Below, in pieces: positions 27,456-36,358 of a stretch of 50,347 bases of DNA. The notes below the pieces were generated by a model. That model made no database searches. It was not told where the DNA came from and worked only from the letters and a program-made list of their open reading frames with translations. This DNA is from Gammaproteobacteria bacterium (GTDB lineage Bacteria > Pseudomonadota > Gammaproteobacteria > CAJXQU01): assembly GCA_026984775.1 (NCBI GenBank), contig JALSRM010000045.1, positions 1-50,347 of the forward strand, written 5' to 3'. The translations under genes were made by a program, and so were the position numbers. The number at the start of each line of letters is the position of its first letter. Positions within the stretch are counted from its first letter, which is position 1.

Positions 27456-30197
27456 ATGGTTATACAAGAACAATCGATCGCAGAAAGAGTTGCAACCTAC
27501 GCTAACAAGACGGTCAGTCTTCTCTACAACACCTTACTTGAAGTTCTGGAAAACAGAAAACCCGAAGTTATCCCTTATATTAAAGGCGAAAAAGTCGTTT
27601 CTGATGATGAGGAATTGCTTGTAGCCGTTTTGCAGGTACAGGGGATCTGGTTTCAGTTATTGAATATTGCCGAAGAAAATGCAGGCATGCGGCGCCGGCG
27701 ATTGATTGAAACCGAGCGTGGTGCATCTGAGCTCGCCGGTTCTTTCGCCAGTATTGCCGCTACTGCAAAAAAGGCAGGGATTTCGGCGCTGGAGATTCAG
27801 ACATTGCTGGATAACGCAAGAATCCGGCCTGTCATTACCGCACATCCCACGGAGGCGAAACGCGTCACGGTTCTGGAGATACATCGTCGTATCTATTTAT
27901 TATTGATCCAGATTGATAACACACGTTGGACTCCAAGGGAGCGTGAGGGATTTATCAATGATCTTCGTAGTGAAATTGATCTGCTTTGGCTGACAGGTGA
28001 GTTGAGGCTGGAAAAGCCCAGTGTTGAACAGGAAGTCGCATGGGGCCTGCATTTCTTCAAGGAATCTCTGTTTGATCGTATACCTGAGCTATTTGAAAAA
28101 CTCGAGTGGGCTCTGCAACAGTCCTATCCTGATCAGGAATTCAGGATTCCAGCTTTTTTCCAATTCGGATCCTGGATTGGTGGAGATCGCGATGGTAATC
28201 CTTTCGTAACGAATCAAGTTACTCGTAAAACCTTGTTCCGATATCGCAGAGCCAGTCTCTACCGCTATCAGGAACGTCTTGTCAATCTCGCCAAAAAGTT
28301 GAGCATTGCAAAACATTCTCTGAATGTTCCAAAATTTTTCCAGCGAAAACTTGCAAAAGAATTGCGTGCGTCTGGTCTCTCGAAAGAGATTACCCGAAGG
28401 AATCCAGGAGAAGTTTTCCGTCAATTTGCCGCATGTATGCTGCTGAAGCTGGAGAAAACAATTGAGATGGCCGAGCAGGACGACATTCCAGCAAAAGGTG
28501 ATTATGCCTACCAAACGGCAGACGAAATGATTTCTGATCTCCTTGTTATGGAGAAGGCTTTGCTTGAATCTGACAGTGAGTTGTTGATGAAAGTCATGAT
28601 TGTTCCGTTCAGGCGGGAGATTGAAGCATTCCGTTTCAAGACGGTCAGTCTCGATCTCAGGGAAAACTCAACCACAACGACATCGACCCTACAAGCAATC
28701 TGGTCGGCCATAACTGGTCTGGATATCACCAAATGCCCAGACAAGGATTCGGAAAAATGGAAAAAGTGGATCCTGTCTGAACTTTCCAGGCCTCTTGGCT
28801 ATGACATTCGTTTCCGGAATCTGCCTCATCAGGCACAGGAGACGATTGAACTGATGCGTCTAATCGCCGAAACCCGCAGTAAAATGGACCATGAAGCGGT
28901 GGGTTGTTTTATTCTAAGTATGACTCAGAGTGCGACAGATATCCTGGGCGTTTATCTGCTGGCAAAATACGGAGGGTTATTCAAGGATCCCCGAGGGGTT
29001 AGATCCTGCACACTCGCGATTGTCCCCTTATTTGAGACGATCGAAGATCTGCGGTCTGCTCCTGATATCATGCGTGAGCTTTTCTCAATTCCACTGGTCA
29101 AGCGATCGATCGCACAGAATGGCGGGTTTCAAGAAGTCATGATCGGATATTCTGACTCGAACAAGGACGGAGGCTATCTTACTTCTAACTGGGAATTAGC
29201 ACTCGGCCAGAAACGTCTGACTGAGGTCGGAAAAGAGACGGGGATCCCTATTTCGTTCTTCCATGGACGCGGTGGTTCCGTCAGCCGTGGTGGGGCGCCA
29301 ACTGGACGGGCGATTGCCGCCCAGCCTGCCGGTTCAGTACATGGGCAGCTACGAATAACCGAACAAGGCGAGGTAGTATCATCAAAATATGCAAATCGTG
29401 GTACGGCAGAATACAACATGGAACTGCTGGCAGAAAGTGTGATAGCGCATTCATTGTTATCAGAGAAAGAAGAAGCACTTTCTCCCCACCCTGAGTTCGA
29501 TTCCGCCTTTGCTAAACTATCGGCTGAGTCATACAAGGCTTACCGGACCTTTGTGGAAACACCCGGTATTGTCAGTTATTACGAGGCGGCCAGTCCTGTG
29601 GAGGAGCTAACGTTATTGAATATCGGATCCCGGCCTGCTAGGCGATTCGGAGCGAGTTCCCTGTCTGATCTTCGTGCAATCCCATGGGTTTTCGCCTGGA
29701 CACAAAACCGTCATCTCGTACCGGGATGGTATGGCCTTGGAACGGCACTGGAAAATTATCTCAGCCAGACTGGTACAGAAGGCGCCAAATTATTACGTAA
29801 CATGTTCGAAGAATCACGCCTGTTCCGGCTCGTGATCGATGAAGCCGAAAAAACCTTGAGTCAGGTTGATATGGAAATTGCCCGTGAATACGCTTCGCTG
29901 GTAGATGATGAAGAACTGCGCAATCGGATCTTCTCAAAGATAGAAGATGAATTCGAGCGTACGGTTAAACAGGTATTGAGAATTTCAGGTGGAAAGGAAC
30001 TGGCAGAACGCTTCCCAAGATTTCGTCGTAAACTGAACCGCCGTCTCCCGGTGATTAACCAGATTGGAAAGGAACAGGTCGTACTGATCAGACAATTCCG
30101 TACCTCGAAGAAAACAGGCGCGGAAAAACAAAAAGAATTGATTCCGTTATTGTTATCAATCAACTGTATCGCATCAGGATTGGGTTGGACTGGATAA
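27456..30197 (+). CDS. ppc: Phosphoenolpyruvate carboxylase
   Basis: This 913-residue enzyme fixes bicarbonate onto PEP to give oxaloacetate, the CO2-entry step of the serine cycle. The catalytic H130 lies in VITAHPTEAKR, GGDRDGNPF at 242-250 contacts PEP/metal, and FHGRGGSVSRGG near residue 600 and GSVHGQLRITEQGE are intact. The chain ends SGLGWTG, whereas the usual C-terminal tetrapeptide of PEPCs is QNTG or RNTG; the asparagine is replaced. The ribosome site before ATG 27456 is weak. A LysR regulator follows after 336 bp. The enzyme could also serve anaplerosis, but its position favours C1 assimilation. Confidence 0.95.
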   Translation: MVIQEQSIAERVATYANKTVSLLYNTLLEVLENRKPEVIPYIKGEKVVSDDEELLVAVLQVQGIWFQLLNIAEENAGMRRRRLIETERGASELAGSFASIAATAKKAGISALEIQTLLDNARIRPVITAHPTEAKRVTVLEIHRRIYLLLIQIDNTRWTPREREGFINDLRSEIDLLWLTGELRLEKPSVEQEVAWGLHFFKESLFDRIPELFEKLEWALQQSYPDQEFRIPAFFQFGSWIGGDRDGNPFVTNQVTRKTLFRYRRASLYRYQERLVNLAKKLSIAKHSLNVPKFFQRKLAKELRASGLSKEITRRNPGEVFRQFAACMLLKLEKTIEMAEQDDIPAKGDYAYQTADEMISDLLVMEKALLESDSELLMKVMIVPFRREIEAFRFKTVSLDLRENSTTTTSTLQAIWSAITGLDITKCPDKDSEKWKKWILSELSRPLGYDIRFRNLPHQAQETIELMRLIAETRSKMDHEAVGCFILSMTQSATDILGVYLLAKYGGLFKDPRGVRSCTLAIVPLFETIEDLRSAPDIMRELFSIPLVKRSIAQNGGFQEVMIGYSDSNKDGGYLTSNWELALGQKRLTEVGKETGIPISFFHGRGGSVSRGGAPTGRAIAAQPAGSVHGQLRITEQGEVVSSKYANRGTAEYNMELLAESVIAHSLLSEKEEALSPHPEFDSAFAKLSAESYKAYRTFVETPGIVSYYEAASPVEELTLLNIGSRPARRFGASSLSDLRAIPWVFAWTQNRHLVPGWYGLGTALENYLSQTGTEGAKLLRNMFEESRLFRLVIDEAEKTLSQVDMEIAREYASLVDDEELRNRIFSKIEDEFERTVKQVLRISGGKELAERFPRFRRKLNRRLPVINQIGKEQVVLIRQFRTSKKTGAEKQKELIPLLLSINCIASGLGWTG

Positions 30198-30533
30198 ATA
30201 AAAAAGCCTGCTGATGTGCGTCAGCAGGCTGGAATAAAAAAGTACGCAACAGGAGTTACGTACAAGGAATCAGCAATTATATATTGAGGAGGTCATGATG
30301 ATAATTGCTGTTTGGTGCAAAAAATTTTGAATTCAGCTAAAAGTCACATCATAGACTCTGATAATCTGTTTTAGTTCCATTACTATCTGCAATAGTAAAA
30401 TTTCAACTAGTGATATACCCTAGTAAAACAATCAACATTGCTGCGACGCAGCAGGATAATATTACTTATCTATTTGCATTTCAATCATAAAACTAGTTAA
30501 TATATTGTTTCTTGATAAGAAAATAATGTTTTG
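30198..30533. other. 336-bp non-coding region between ppc and the LysR gene
   Basis: This region holds a 10-bp stem (AGCCTGCTGA 30205-30214/TCAGCAGGCT 30221-30230) whose T run lies on the minus-strand side (TTTTTTATTT), an inverted repeat GTACG...CGTAC (30242-30263), and a mini-ORF (30295-30330). It also holds a LysR-like dyad ACTAG-N9-CTAGT (30406-30424) and a perfect palindrome TGCTGCG-A-CGCAGCA (30439-30453). It is AT-rich before the LysR start. It probably contains the regulator's own promoter. Confidence 0.6.
30295..30330 (+). CDS. Candidate 10-11-residue peptide ORF with a perfect Shine-Dalgarno
   Basis: AGGAGGT (30287-30293) is followed by ATGATG and a frame of ten or eleven codons (MMIIAVWCKKF), then TGA. 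The second ATG (30298) has the better spacing. A full anti-Shine-Dalgarno match is stronger than before most genes here. No similarity is recognised. It could be a leader peptide, a free small protein or chance. Confidence 0.3.
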   Translation: MMIIAVWCKKF

Positions 30534-31445
30534 ATGGACAAGTTAACAAGTATGAAGGTCTTTGTACGCGTTGCGAAACTGGGTAGTTTTTCCGCAGCGG
30601 CAGAAGATCTGGGTATTTCCAAGGCGATGGCATCGAAACATATCACCGCACTGGAAAATACGTTAGGTGTCCGTTTGCTCAACAGAACAACTCGAAAGAT
30701 CAGTTTGACCGAGGTTGGATCGGCCTACCGTGAGCGCGTAAAACATATTCTTGCCGAGATCGAAGAGACCGAGATTTCTGTTTCTCAGCTCAATACCGAG
30801 CCGAGGGGAACGCTCAAGATGATGGCACCAACATCCTTTGGTGCCTTCCATCTCTCACGAGCTGCAGCCGATTTTATGGAAGAGTATCCAGAGATCAGTG
30901 TAGAACTGATTCTAAGTGATCGGGAAGCCGATTTGGCCGAAGAAGGTTTGGATATTGCTGTTCATGTTGGTGAATTGAGTGATTCCAGTTTGATTGCCCG
31001 TAGAATTGCTTCAGCACGAATGGTGGTATGCGCTTCTCCTGAATACCTTGAGCGACATGGTGTCCCGCAAGAGCCCGAAGATCTCGTCAATCACAGTTGC
31101 CTTTTGTTTACTCCCCGTTTTCCTGCAAATGAATGGTATTTTAGAAAGGATGAGACCGACATCACTGTAAAAGTGTCGGGTTGTATGCGATCCAATGTTG
31201 GCGACACACTTCGTGTTGGTGGAATCAAGGGGCTGGGACTCATTCAGCAACCAACCTACATGGTGGGACAGGATATCAAAATGGGAAGGCTACAGGTAGT
31301 TCTGGAAGATTATGAGCCGCCGCAAAGACCAATTTATGTGATGTATCTGCATAGGCGCCACCTATCAGCCAAGGTCAGGGCCTTTGTCGATTTTCTAATT
31401 GAACGTTTCCAACCGATACCTTACTGGGACGAATGGACTTCCTGA
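30534..31445 (+). CDS. LysR-family transcription regulator
   Basis: This 303-residue regulator has an N-terminal winged HTH (about 1-60: SFSAAAEDLGISKAMASKHITALENTLGVRLL) and a two-lobed effector domain (about 90-295). ATG 30534 is preferred over the TTG three bases earlier. The sequence resembles the DmlR/PgrR-like branch rather than CbbR/QscR, the regulators known for Calvin- and serine-cycle genes. Control of the upstream serine-cycle genes is suggested only by proximity and by two dyads in the spacer. Effector unknown; malate, glyoxylate or phosphoglycerate-type acids would be candidates. Confidence 0.88.
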   Translation: MDKLTSMKVFVRVAKLGSFSAAAEDLGISKAMASKHITALENTLGVRLLNRTTRKISLTEVGSAYRERVKHILAEIEETEISVSQLNTEPRGTLKMMAPTSFGAFHLSRAAADFMEEYPEISVELILSDREADLAEEGLDIAVHVGELSDSSLIARRIASARMVVCASPEYLERHGVPQEPEDLVNHSCLLFTPRFPANEWYFRKDETDITVKVSGCMRSNVGDTLRVGGIKGLGLIQQPTYMVGQDIKMGRLQVVLEDYEPPQRPIYVMYLHRRHLSAKVRAFVDFLIERFQPIPYWDEWTS

Positions 31446-31463
31446 AGAATTTTCATCAGCCTG

Positions 31464-32036
31464 CTAATCCTTGAGCCCATATTCCGAGTCACGACCAGCC
31501 AGAGCAGCAATCACTAGGCCTGCTAGGAACCAGCCAATTAGAACATCTGCTGTCATGACGATGGTATAACTGAGATCGAAGCCCCACCATATCCAGTTGG
31601 GAATGTGGCCGATCAAGGCACCAACAAGGCCAATCATGACAACAAAGAATACCCTTGAAAAATAACTCAGTTCAGATGTACATGAGAGCAGGAATACGAT
31701 CAAGGTGCTGATAACGATGCTGTTTACCAAGGCGTAGATCATCCTGTATTTCATGTTCTGATTCAGAGTGTCTGGCTGGAAGGAAATAAAGGCAGAGGAG
31801 CCTCCGGGTGTTCTTTCCTGCAGTTCTTCCGGGTGTGTTACGGAGATAGGAATTTCAGGAGCGATATAGATACCTCCTTTTCCCCCGGTGTTGGCTACAA
31901 GACTATCAAGTATCTGTTTTTCACTCTGGAGATGCCTTATGGTTTGATGATGCCATGACAACATGGTCCATGAAACACAGTTCCAGGCAAAAAAGATGAT
32001 GCCTCCCAGTACGGCAGCAATCAAAACTTTATACAT
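31464..32036 (-). CDS. Hypothetical inner-membrane protein
   Basis: This 190-residue protein has an N-terminal hydrophobic helix (4-26), then a soluble, probably periplasmic segment (about 30-95) containing VANTGGKGGIYIAPEIP and a Pro/Glu stretch. Three further helices follow (about 98-120, 125-145 and 155-180). Residues NWIWWGFDLSYTIVMTADVLIGWFLAG are well-formed membrane segments. I recognise no named family. It is transcribed against the LysR gene, 18 bp from its stop, with its own upstream region before apt. Function unknown. Confidence 0.75.
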   Translation of the reverse strand: MYKVLIAAVLGGIIFFAWNCVSWTMLSWHHQTIRHLQSEKQILDSLVANTGGKGGIYIAPEIPISVTHPEELQERTPGGSSAFISFQPDTLNQNMKYRMIYALVNSIVISTLIVFLLSCTSELSYFSRVFFVVMIGLVGALIGHIPNWIWWGFDLSYTIVMTADVLIGWFLAGLVIAALAGRDSEYGLKD

Positions 32037-32139
32037 TTCACTATCCCTCCCTTAGATTTTCTAGTATAACCTTTGACCAGAAGCTCAAGAAGATCAATCC
32101 ATTTAAGCAGATCCAGTGAATCGAAAGGGGGTAATTTCA

Positions 32140-32655
32140 ATGCAAAGGCTCAAGGATAAAATTCGCAATATTCCTGATTTTCCTGAACCTGGAATTCAGT
32201 TCAAGGATATAACACCTCTTGTTAAGGACCCGGCAACGTTAAGGCTTGCTGTTCATCAATTAATGTTCCCTTTTCTGGGCGAACATATTACTGCTGTTGC
32301 CGGCATGGAAGCTCGAGGGTTTATTTTTGGGAGTCTTGTGGCATGGGATCTTGGTGTGGGTTTTGTCCCACTGAGGAAGCCCGGCAAGCTGCCACATGAT
32401 GTTGAATCTGCCTCTTATGAACTGGAATATGGATCAAATACACTGGAGATACACAAAGATGCACTAACAAGAGCTGATCGGGTGTTGTTGATAGATGATT
32501 TGCTGGCGACAGGGGGTACGGCTGCAGCCAGTTGTGAGCTGGTACAGAAAACCGGTGCGGATATCGTCGGCTGTGCATTTGTGATCGAACTGGATGATCT
32601 CGGGGGGAGAGAAAGATTATCAGACTACCGTCTCCATTCCCTCATTCATTATTGA
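32140..32655 (+). CDS. apt: Adenine phosphoribosyltransferase
   Basis: This 171-residue purine-salvage enzyme makes AMP from adenine and PRPP. FPEPGIQFKDITPL, GMEARGFIFG, LRKPGKLP and the PRPP loop VLLIDDLLATGGTAAA are all present. ATG 32140 has AAAGGGGG at good distance; a GTG at 32116 would add eight atypical residues. Convergent with fhs, sharing a bidirectional terminator. Confidence 0.94.
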   Translation: MQRLKDKIRNIPDFPEPGIQFKDITPLVKDPATLRLAVHQLMFPFLGEHITAVAGMEARGFIFGSLVAWDLGVGFVPLRKPGKLPHDVESASYELEYGSNTLEIHKDALTRADRVLLIDDLLATGGTAAASCELVQKTGADIVGCAFVIELDDLGGRERLSDYRLHSLIHY

Positions 32656-32670
32656 TTGTTAGGTGGAAAG

Positions 32671-32702
32671 AAAAAAGGCCAGAAATTTCCCTGGCCTTTT
32701 TT
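32671..32702. terminator. Bidirectional intrinsic terminator between apt and fhs
   Basis: AAAAAAGGCCAG (32671-32682) and CTGGCCTTTTTT (32691-32702) form a perfect 12-bp arm with A and T tracts on both sides. It ends both convergent genes. Confidence 0.92.
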
Positions 32703-32725
32703 GTTTCTGCTTGGTAAAAACGAGA

Positions 32726-34399
32726 TCAGAACAACCCTGTAATATTGCCCTCGTTGTCAATATCAATGCGCTCTGCTGCAGGAACTTTGGGCAGACCGGG
32801 CATGGTCATCATATTACCTGCAATAGCAACGATAAACCCTGCACCATTAGCCAGACGGACTTCACTGATGTGAACGTTGTGACCTGTCGGTGCACCTTTG
32901 GCATTAGGATCGGTAGAGAATGACATCTGAGTTTTTGCCATACAGACAGGATAGGAACCGTATTCTTTGTTCCATTCCGTAAGCTGGGCTTTGACTTTTG
33001 GATCGAGTGAGATGCTTGCGGCACCGTAAATTTTGGTGGCAATGGCTTCGATCTTTTCTTCAAGTGACATGTTATCTGAATAGACATATTTGTGCTTGCC
33101 GGGTTTGTTTTCAACCACATCGACAACCGTATTTGCCAGATCCTCAGCTCCTGCTCCACCTTCGGCCCAATGTTTTGAAACGACTGCCTTCACACCCAAT
33201 TCTTCACAGCGTTTCATCAGCAGGTCGATTTCTGCATCTGTATCGAAAGTGAAGTGATTGACACAAACAATACAGGGCAGACCATAGTGGTTCTGGATAT
33301 TATTGATGTGCCGTTCCATATTGACCATACCTTCTCTGAGTGCATCAAGGTTTTCTTGGTTTAGGTCTTCCTTGGTGACTCCACCGTGGAACTTCAATGC
33401 CCGAATCGTAGCAACCAGAACTACGGCTGAAGGGTTGAGGCCTGCCATGCGACACTTGATGTCAATGAATTTTTCGGCACCGAGATCGGCACCAAAGCCG
33501 GCTTCGGTGATCACATAATCGGCCAATTTCAAGCCGGTTTTGGTTGCTGTGACCGTATTACAGCCATGTGCGATATTTGCGAAAGGCCCACCATGAATGA
33601 TGGCGATATTGTTTTCAAGTGTTTGTACCAGGTTGGGTTTGATCGCATCTTTCAGCAGTGCGGCCATTGCACCATGGGCCTTGAGATCACGAGCATAGAC
33701 AGGTGTTTTGTTATCGCGTTTATAACCGATCACAATACGACCAAGTCGTTCTTTCAGGTCGGCACGGCTCGTGGCAAGGCAAAGGATTGCCATGATTTCA
33801 GAAGCAACAACAATATCGTAACCATCCTCACGAGGATAGCCATTGGCTGGACCTCCCAAGCCGACAACAATCTTGCGCAGCGCACGATCATTCATATCGA
33901 CGACACGTTTGTACTGAACTCTTCGGGCATCGATACCCAGCTCATTGCCGTGTGTAATATGGTTGTCAATCATGGCTGCCAGCAGGTTGTGTGCGACGCC
34001 AATGGCGTGGAAATCACCGGTGAAATGCAGATTGATGTCTTCCATTGGTACAACTTGTGCATAGCCACCACCTGCGGCGCCACCCTTGACTCCAAAGCAA
34101 GGGCCGAGTGAAGGCTCGCGCAGGCACATGATGGTTTTTTTTCCGATACGATTCAGCGCATCGCCGAGACCGACCGTTGTTGTGGTTTTTCCTTCACCAG
34201 CTGGCGTCGGGCTGATTGCCGTTACCAATACCAGGTTTCCGTCCTCTTTGTCTTTCAGACTGTCGACATAATCAATGGAAAGCTTGGCCTTGTAATGACC
34301 ATACGGATCCAGGTGTTCCGCCTCGATGCCGAATTTTTCACCGGCAAGATCGATAATTGGTTTCATATTTGCTTTTTGCGCGATTTCTATATCAGACAT
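32726..34399 (-). CDS. fhs: Formate-tetrahydrofolate ligase
   Basis: This 557-residue ATP-dependent enzyme makes 10-formyl-THF from formate, feeding C1 units to the serine cycle or to purine synthesis. The P-loop [37 protein letters not shown] and the family segment [18 protein letters not shown] are clear. Start at 34399: GAGAGGAG lies nine bases ahead and the length equals the usual 556-560 residues. An upstream GTG/ATG at 34453 is less likely. In methylotrophs fhs is required with mtdA/fch for formate entry; those partners are outside the window. Confidence 0.95.
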   Translation of the reverse strand: MSDIEIAQKANMKPIIDLAGEKFGIEAEHLDPYGHYKAKLSIDYVDSLKDKEDGNLVLVTAISPTPAGEGKTTTTVGLGDALNRIGKKTIMCLREPSLGPCFGVKGGAAGGGYAQVVPMEDINLHFTGDFHAIGVAHNLLAAMIDNHITHGNELGIDARRVQYKRVVDMNDRALRKIVVGLGGPANGYPREDGYDIVVASEIMAILCLATSRADLKERLGRIVIGYKRDNKTPVYARDLKAHGAMAALLKDAIKPNLVQTLENNIAIIHGGPFANIAHGCNTVTATKTGLKLADYVITEAGFGADLGAEKFIDIKCRMAGLNPSAVVLVATIRALKFHGGVTKEDLNQENLDALREGMVNMERHINNIQNHYGLPCIVCVNHFTFDTDAEIDLLMKRCEELGVKAVVSKHWAEGGAGAEDLANTVVDVVENKPGKHKYVYSDNMSLEEKIEAIATKIYGAASISLDPKVKAQLTEWNKEYGSYPVCMAKTQMSFSTDPNAKGAPTGHNVHISEVRLANGAGFIVAIAGNMMTMPGLPKVPAAERIDIDNEGNITGLF

Positions 34400-34883
34400 G
34401 ACATTGCTCCTCTCATCATTTTGAGCTATGGCTTTAATTGATTTTATGGACAATTCAAGGACGGCATTATTAATTCGTTATGGCGTACCTTGGGAAATTT
34501 TCTAATTCGGAAGTTTGCAAACACTTCGTACTGAACGTGCTATTCTATCCTGAATATCTGTAAATAACTAATTATTTTAAAATACAGAATGGGTATATAG
34601 AGAAGGGTTGTATTGAATCTATTGAAAATTTCAGATGATTATACTAATGACGGTAATAACAGGTCTTTGACCCAAATGGGGGATAGAAACGATACTCAAA
34701 ATTATCAAGGGAAAGTACCAATACCAATACCAATACCAATACCAATACCAATACCTTTCATTACCCTGTTATCTTCTGGCCTCTCTAGAGGTTTTGCGAC
34801 CAGACCTGCAAGTTTTCAGAAATAGAGACAATAGAATATTAGAAACGGGATAGTGTCCGGTTAATGTATTGAGGATTCGAGAA
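34400..34883. other. 484-bp non-coding region between fhs and the DUF945 gene
   Basis: This region is AT-rich upstream of the divergent fhs. It contains GACCCAAATGGGGGATAG (34671-34688), which shares CCCAAATGGGGGAT with the palindrome at 7129-7146, and the six-base tandem repeat at 34717-34755. A 70-codon TTG frame (34613-34825) has a Pro-Ile stretch from the repeat and no recognisable feature; I do not call it a gene. Confidence 0.6.
34717..34755. repeat. Hexanucleotide tandem repeat (ACCAAT)6.5
   Basis: Six and a half perfect copies of ACCAAT lie 128 bp upstream of the DUF945 start. The unit length (6) would not shift a reading frame but would change promoter spacing by about half a helical turn per unit. 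Confidence 0.95.
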
Positions 34884-36356
34884 ATGAAAAAAATAGTCAC
34901 AGTTGTGATCGTGATCATCTCTATTCTTTGGGTGGGCACAACCTGGTTCTCTGCAAATAGAACAGAGGCGATTTTTAATGAAATGATCGCTGAAACGAAG
35001 CAAAAAGCGGCTGAAAGTTTTCCTTTCATGGAAATAGAAAGGTTGTCTTTCGAACAGGGGTTCTTGAAGAGTAAGGCAAGAACCAGAATACTGTTGTCCC
35101 TGCATCCGGTATTGGTAGGTCAGGATGAGCCGATTGAAGTAATTGTAGATCACACGATCTACAATGGTCCTGTTATGATGACCCCAAAAGGTCTCATGAT
35201 AGGTGCAAGTTATATTGATACGACACTGGATAAGAAATCTCTCTCTCCTGATCTTCAAGATTTTTTCAACCATGTTTTTAAACGCAAGCAGCCTGTTTCT
35301 CATACCACAAAAGTAGGTATGGATGGCCGTCTCGAATTTGAAGTTGAGGTTGCTCCGATTGAGATGGATAAAAAAGCACTTGCAGCACTTTTCCACACAG
35401 GAACTCCTTCGGATGAGAATGTAAAGATCACATTGGCAGGGATTTCGGGACATTTTATATCTGATTCGATGGGTACGAAACTGAAGGGCACCTGTAATGT
35501 GGGGCCAGCCGAAATTGAAGGTGTCAAAGAAGGGAAAGAATTACAGATATCCATGGCCGCATCGGTAGTAAAAATGGATATTGACAAGCTATACAGAAAT
35601 GCGCTGCTGGATGGCTCTGTCGAGATAGAAGTGCCTGAAATCGCATTTTCGGAGAAAGGGAATGCGAAGATCAACATGCTTGGGCTGGGGATTAAAACAA
35701 AATCTGGACAGAGGGAAGGGGTATACGCCGGGATGGTTGCTTTCGATATCGAAAAACTAAAGGTCGAAAACCCAATATCGACCAGGGAGATCCCTGAATC
35801 AAAGATACACTTGGGCTTAGATTTCACGGGTCTAGATCGTCAGGATGTTATGAATTTGGTTGACTCCAGTCAGAAGATACGTACTGAACGACTTAAAATA
35901 CTTGGATTCAGCGATGCAGATTCTGAACACTTGACAGAGCCATTGATAGCATCAATGGAAGATTATTACAGAACACTGGGTGAAACGGTTAAACAGGGGG
36001 TAAGTATCGATACCCGTTTCAAACTGAGCACTGAAAAAGGACATACTCTGTTTAACCTCGATCTGGAGTACATTGGTGCAAGAAAACTGCTCGACCTGGA
36101 GACGATTCGTGACCTGATTTCAGCTCTGAAGGGACAGGTCATGATTATCATGGATAAAAGTCTGATTGCCGGAACAGAACTGGAGCAGGCAATTGGAATA
36201 CCCACTGCAATGGGTTTTGCCATAGACAAAGGGACCACCTATGAGTCTGTCGCAACTCTCGGTAATGGTGAACTGAAAATCAATGATCAACCTATGCCCA
36301 TTCTTGATATGATGGGAGAGATGGCTGATCAGCCTCTGCCCTGGAAGGGGCTGTAG
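34884..36356 (+). CDS. DUF945 (YdgA-like) family protein
   Basis: This 490-residue protein has an N-terminal transmembrane helix (about 3-22, MKKIVTVVIVIISILWVGTT) and a large periplasmic domain. The segment VDHTIYNGPVM and the overall layout match DUF945/YdgA. E. coli YdgA and YihF are members with no firmly known function, possibly envelope-associated. ATG 34884 was chosen because it begins the membrane anchor; GAGGATTCGAGAA precedes it. It is convergent with a Ser/Thr kinase whose stop lies 2 bp away. The promoter region carries the ACCAAT repeat and the palindrome-like element. Confidence 0.83.
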   Translation: MKKIVTVVIVIISILWVGTTWFSANRTEAIFNEMIAETKQKAAESFPFMEIERLSFEQGFLKSKARTRILLSLHPVLVGQDEPIEVIVDHTIYNGPVMMTPKGLMIGASYIDTTLDKKSLSPDLQDFFNHVFKRKQPVSHTTKVGMDGRLEFEVEVAPIEMDKKALAALFHTGTPSDENVKITLAGISGHFISDSMGTKLKGTCNVGPAEIEGVKEGKELQISMAASVVKMDIDKLYRNALLDGSVEIEVPEIAFSEKGNAKINMLGLGIKTKSGQREGVYAGMVAFDIEKLKVENPISTREIPESKIHLGLDFTGLDRQDVMNLVDSSQKIRTERLKILGFSDADSEHLTEPLIASMEDYYRTLGETVKQGVSIDTRFKLSTEKGHTLFNLDLEYIGARKLLDLETIRDLISALKGQVMIIMDKSLIAGTELEQAIGIPTAMGFAIDKGTTYESVATLGNGELKINDQPMPILDMMGEMADQPLPWKGL

Positions 36357-36358
36357 CT

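Noticed and set aside
33566-34111. 181-codon open frame on the plus strand inside fhs
   Set aside because: It lies fully antisense to a well-conserved enzyme, has no ribosome site and no recognisable domain. It reflects codon bias of fhs.
34717-34755. ACCAAT array considered as a CRISPR or iteron-type origin
   Set aside because: The unit is only 6 bases with no spacers and no rep/cas genes or AT-rich origin features nearby.
34613-34825. Possible 70-residue protein with a Pro-Ile repeat
   Set aside because: It begins at TTG without a ribosome site; the Pro-Ile run comes only from translating the ACCAAT repeat.
34839-35453. 204-codon minus-strand frame over the start of the DUF945 gene
   Set aside because: The plus-strand frame has a membrane anchor, ribosome site and family match; the minus frame has none.
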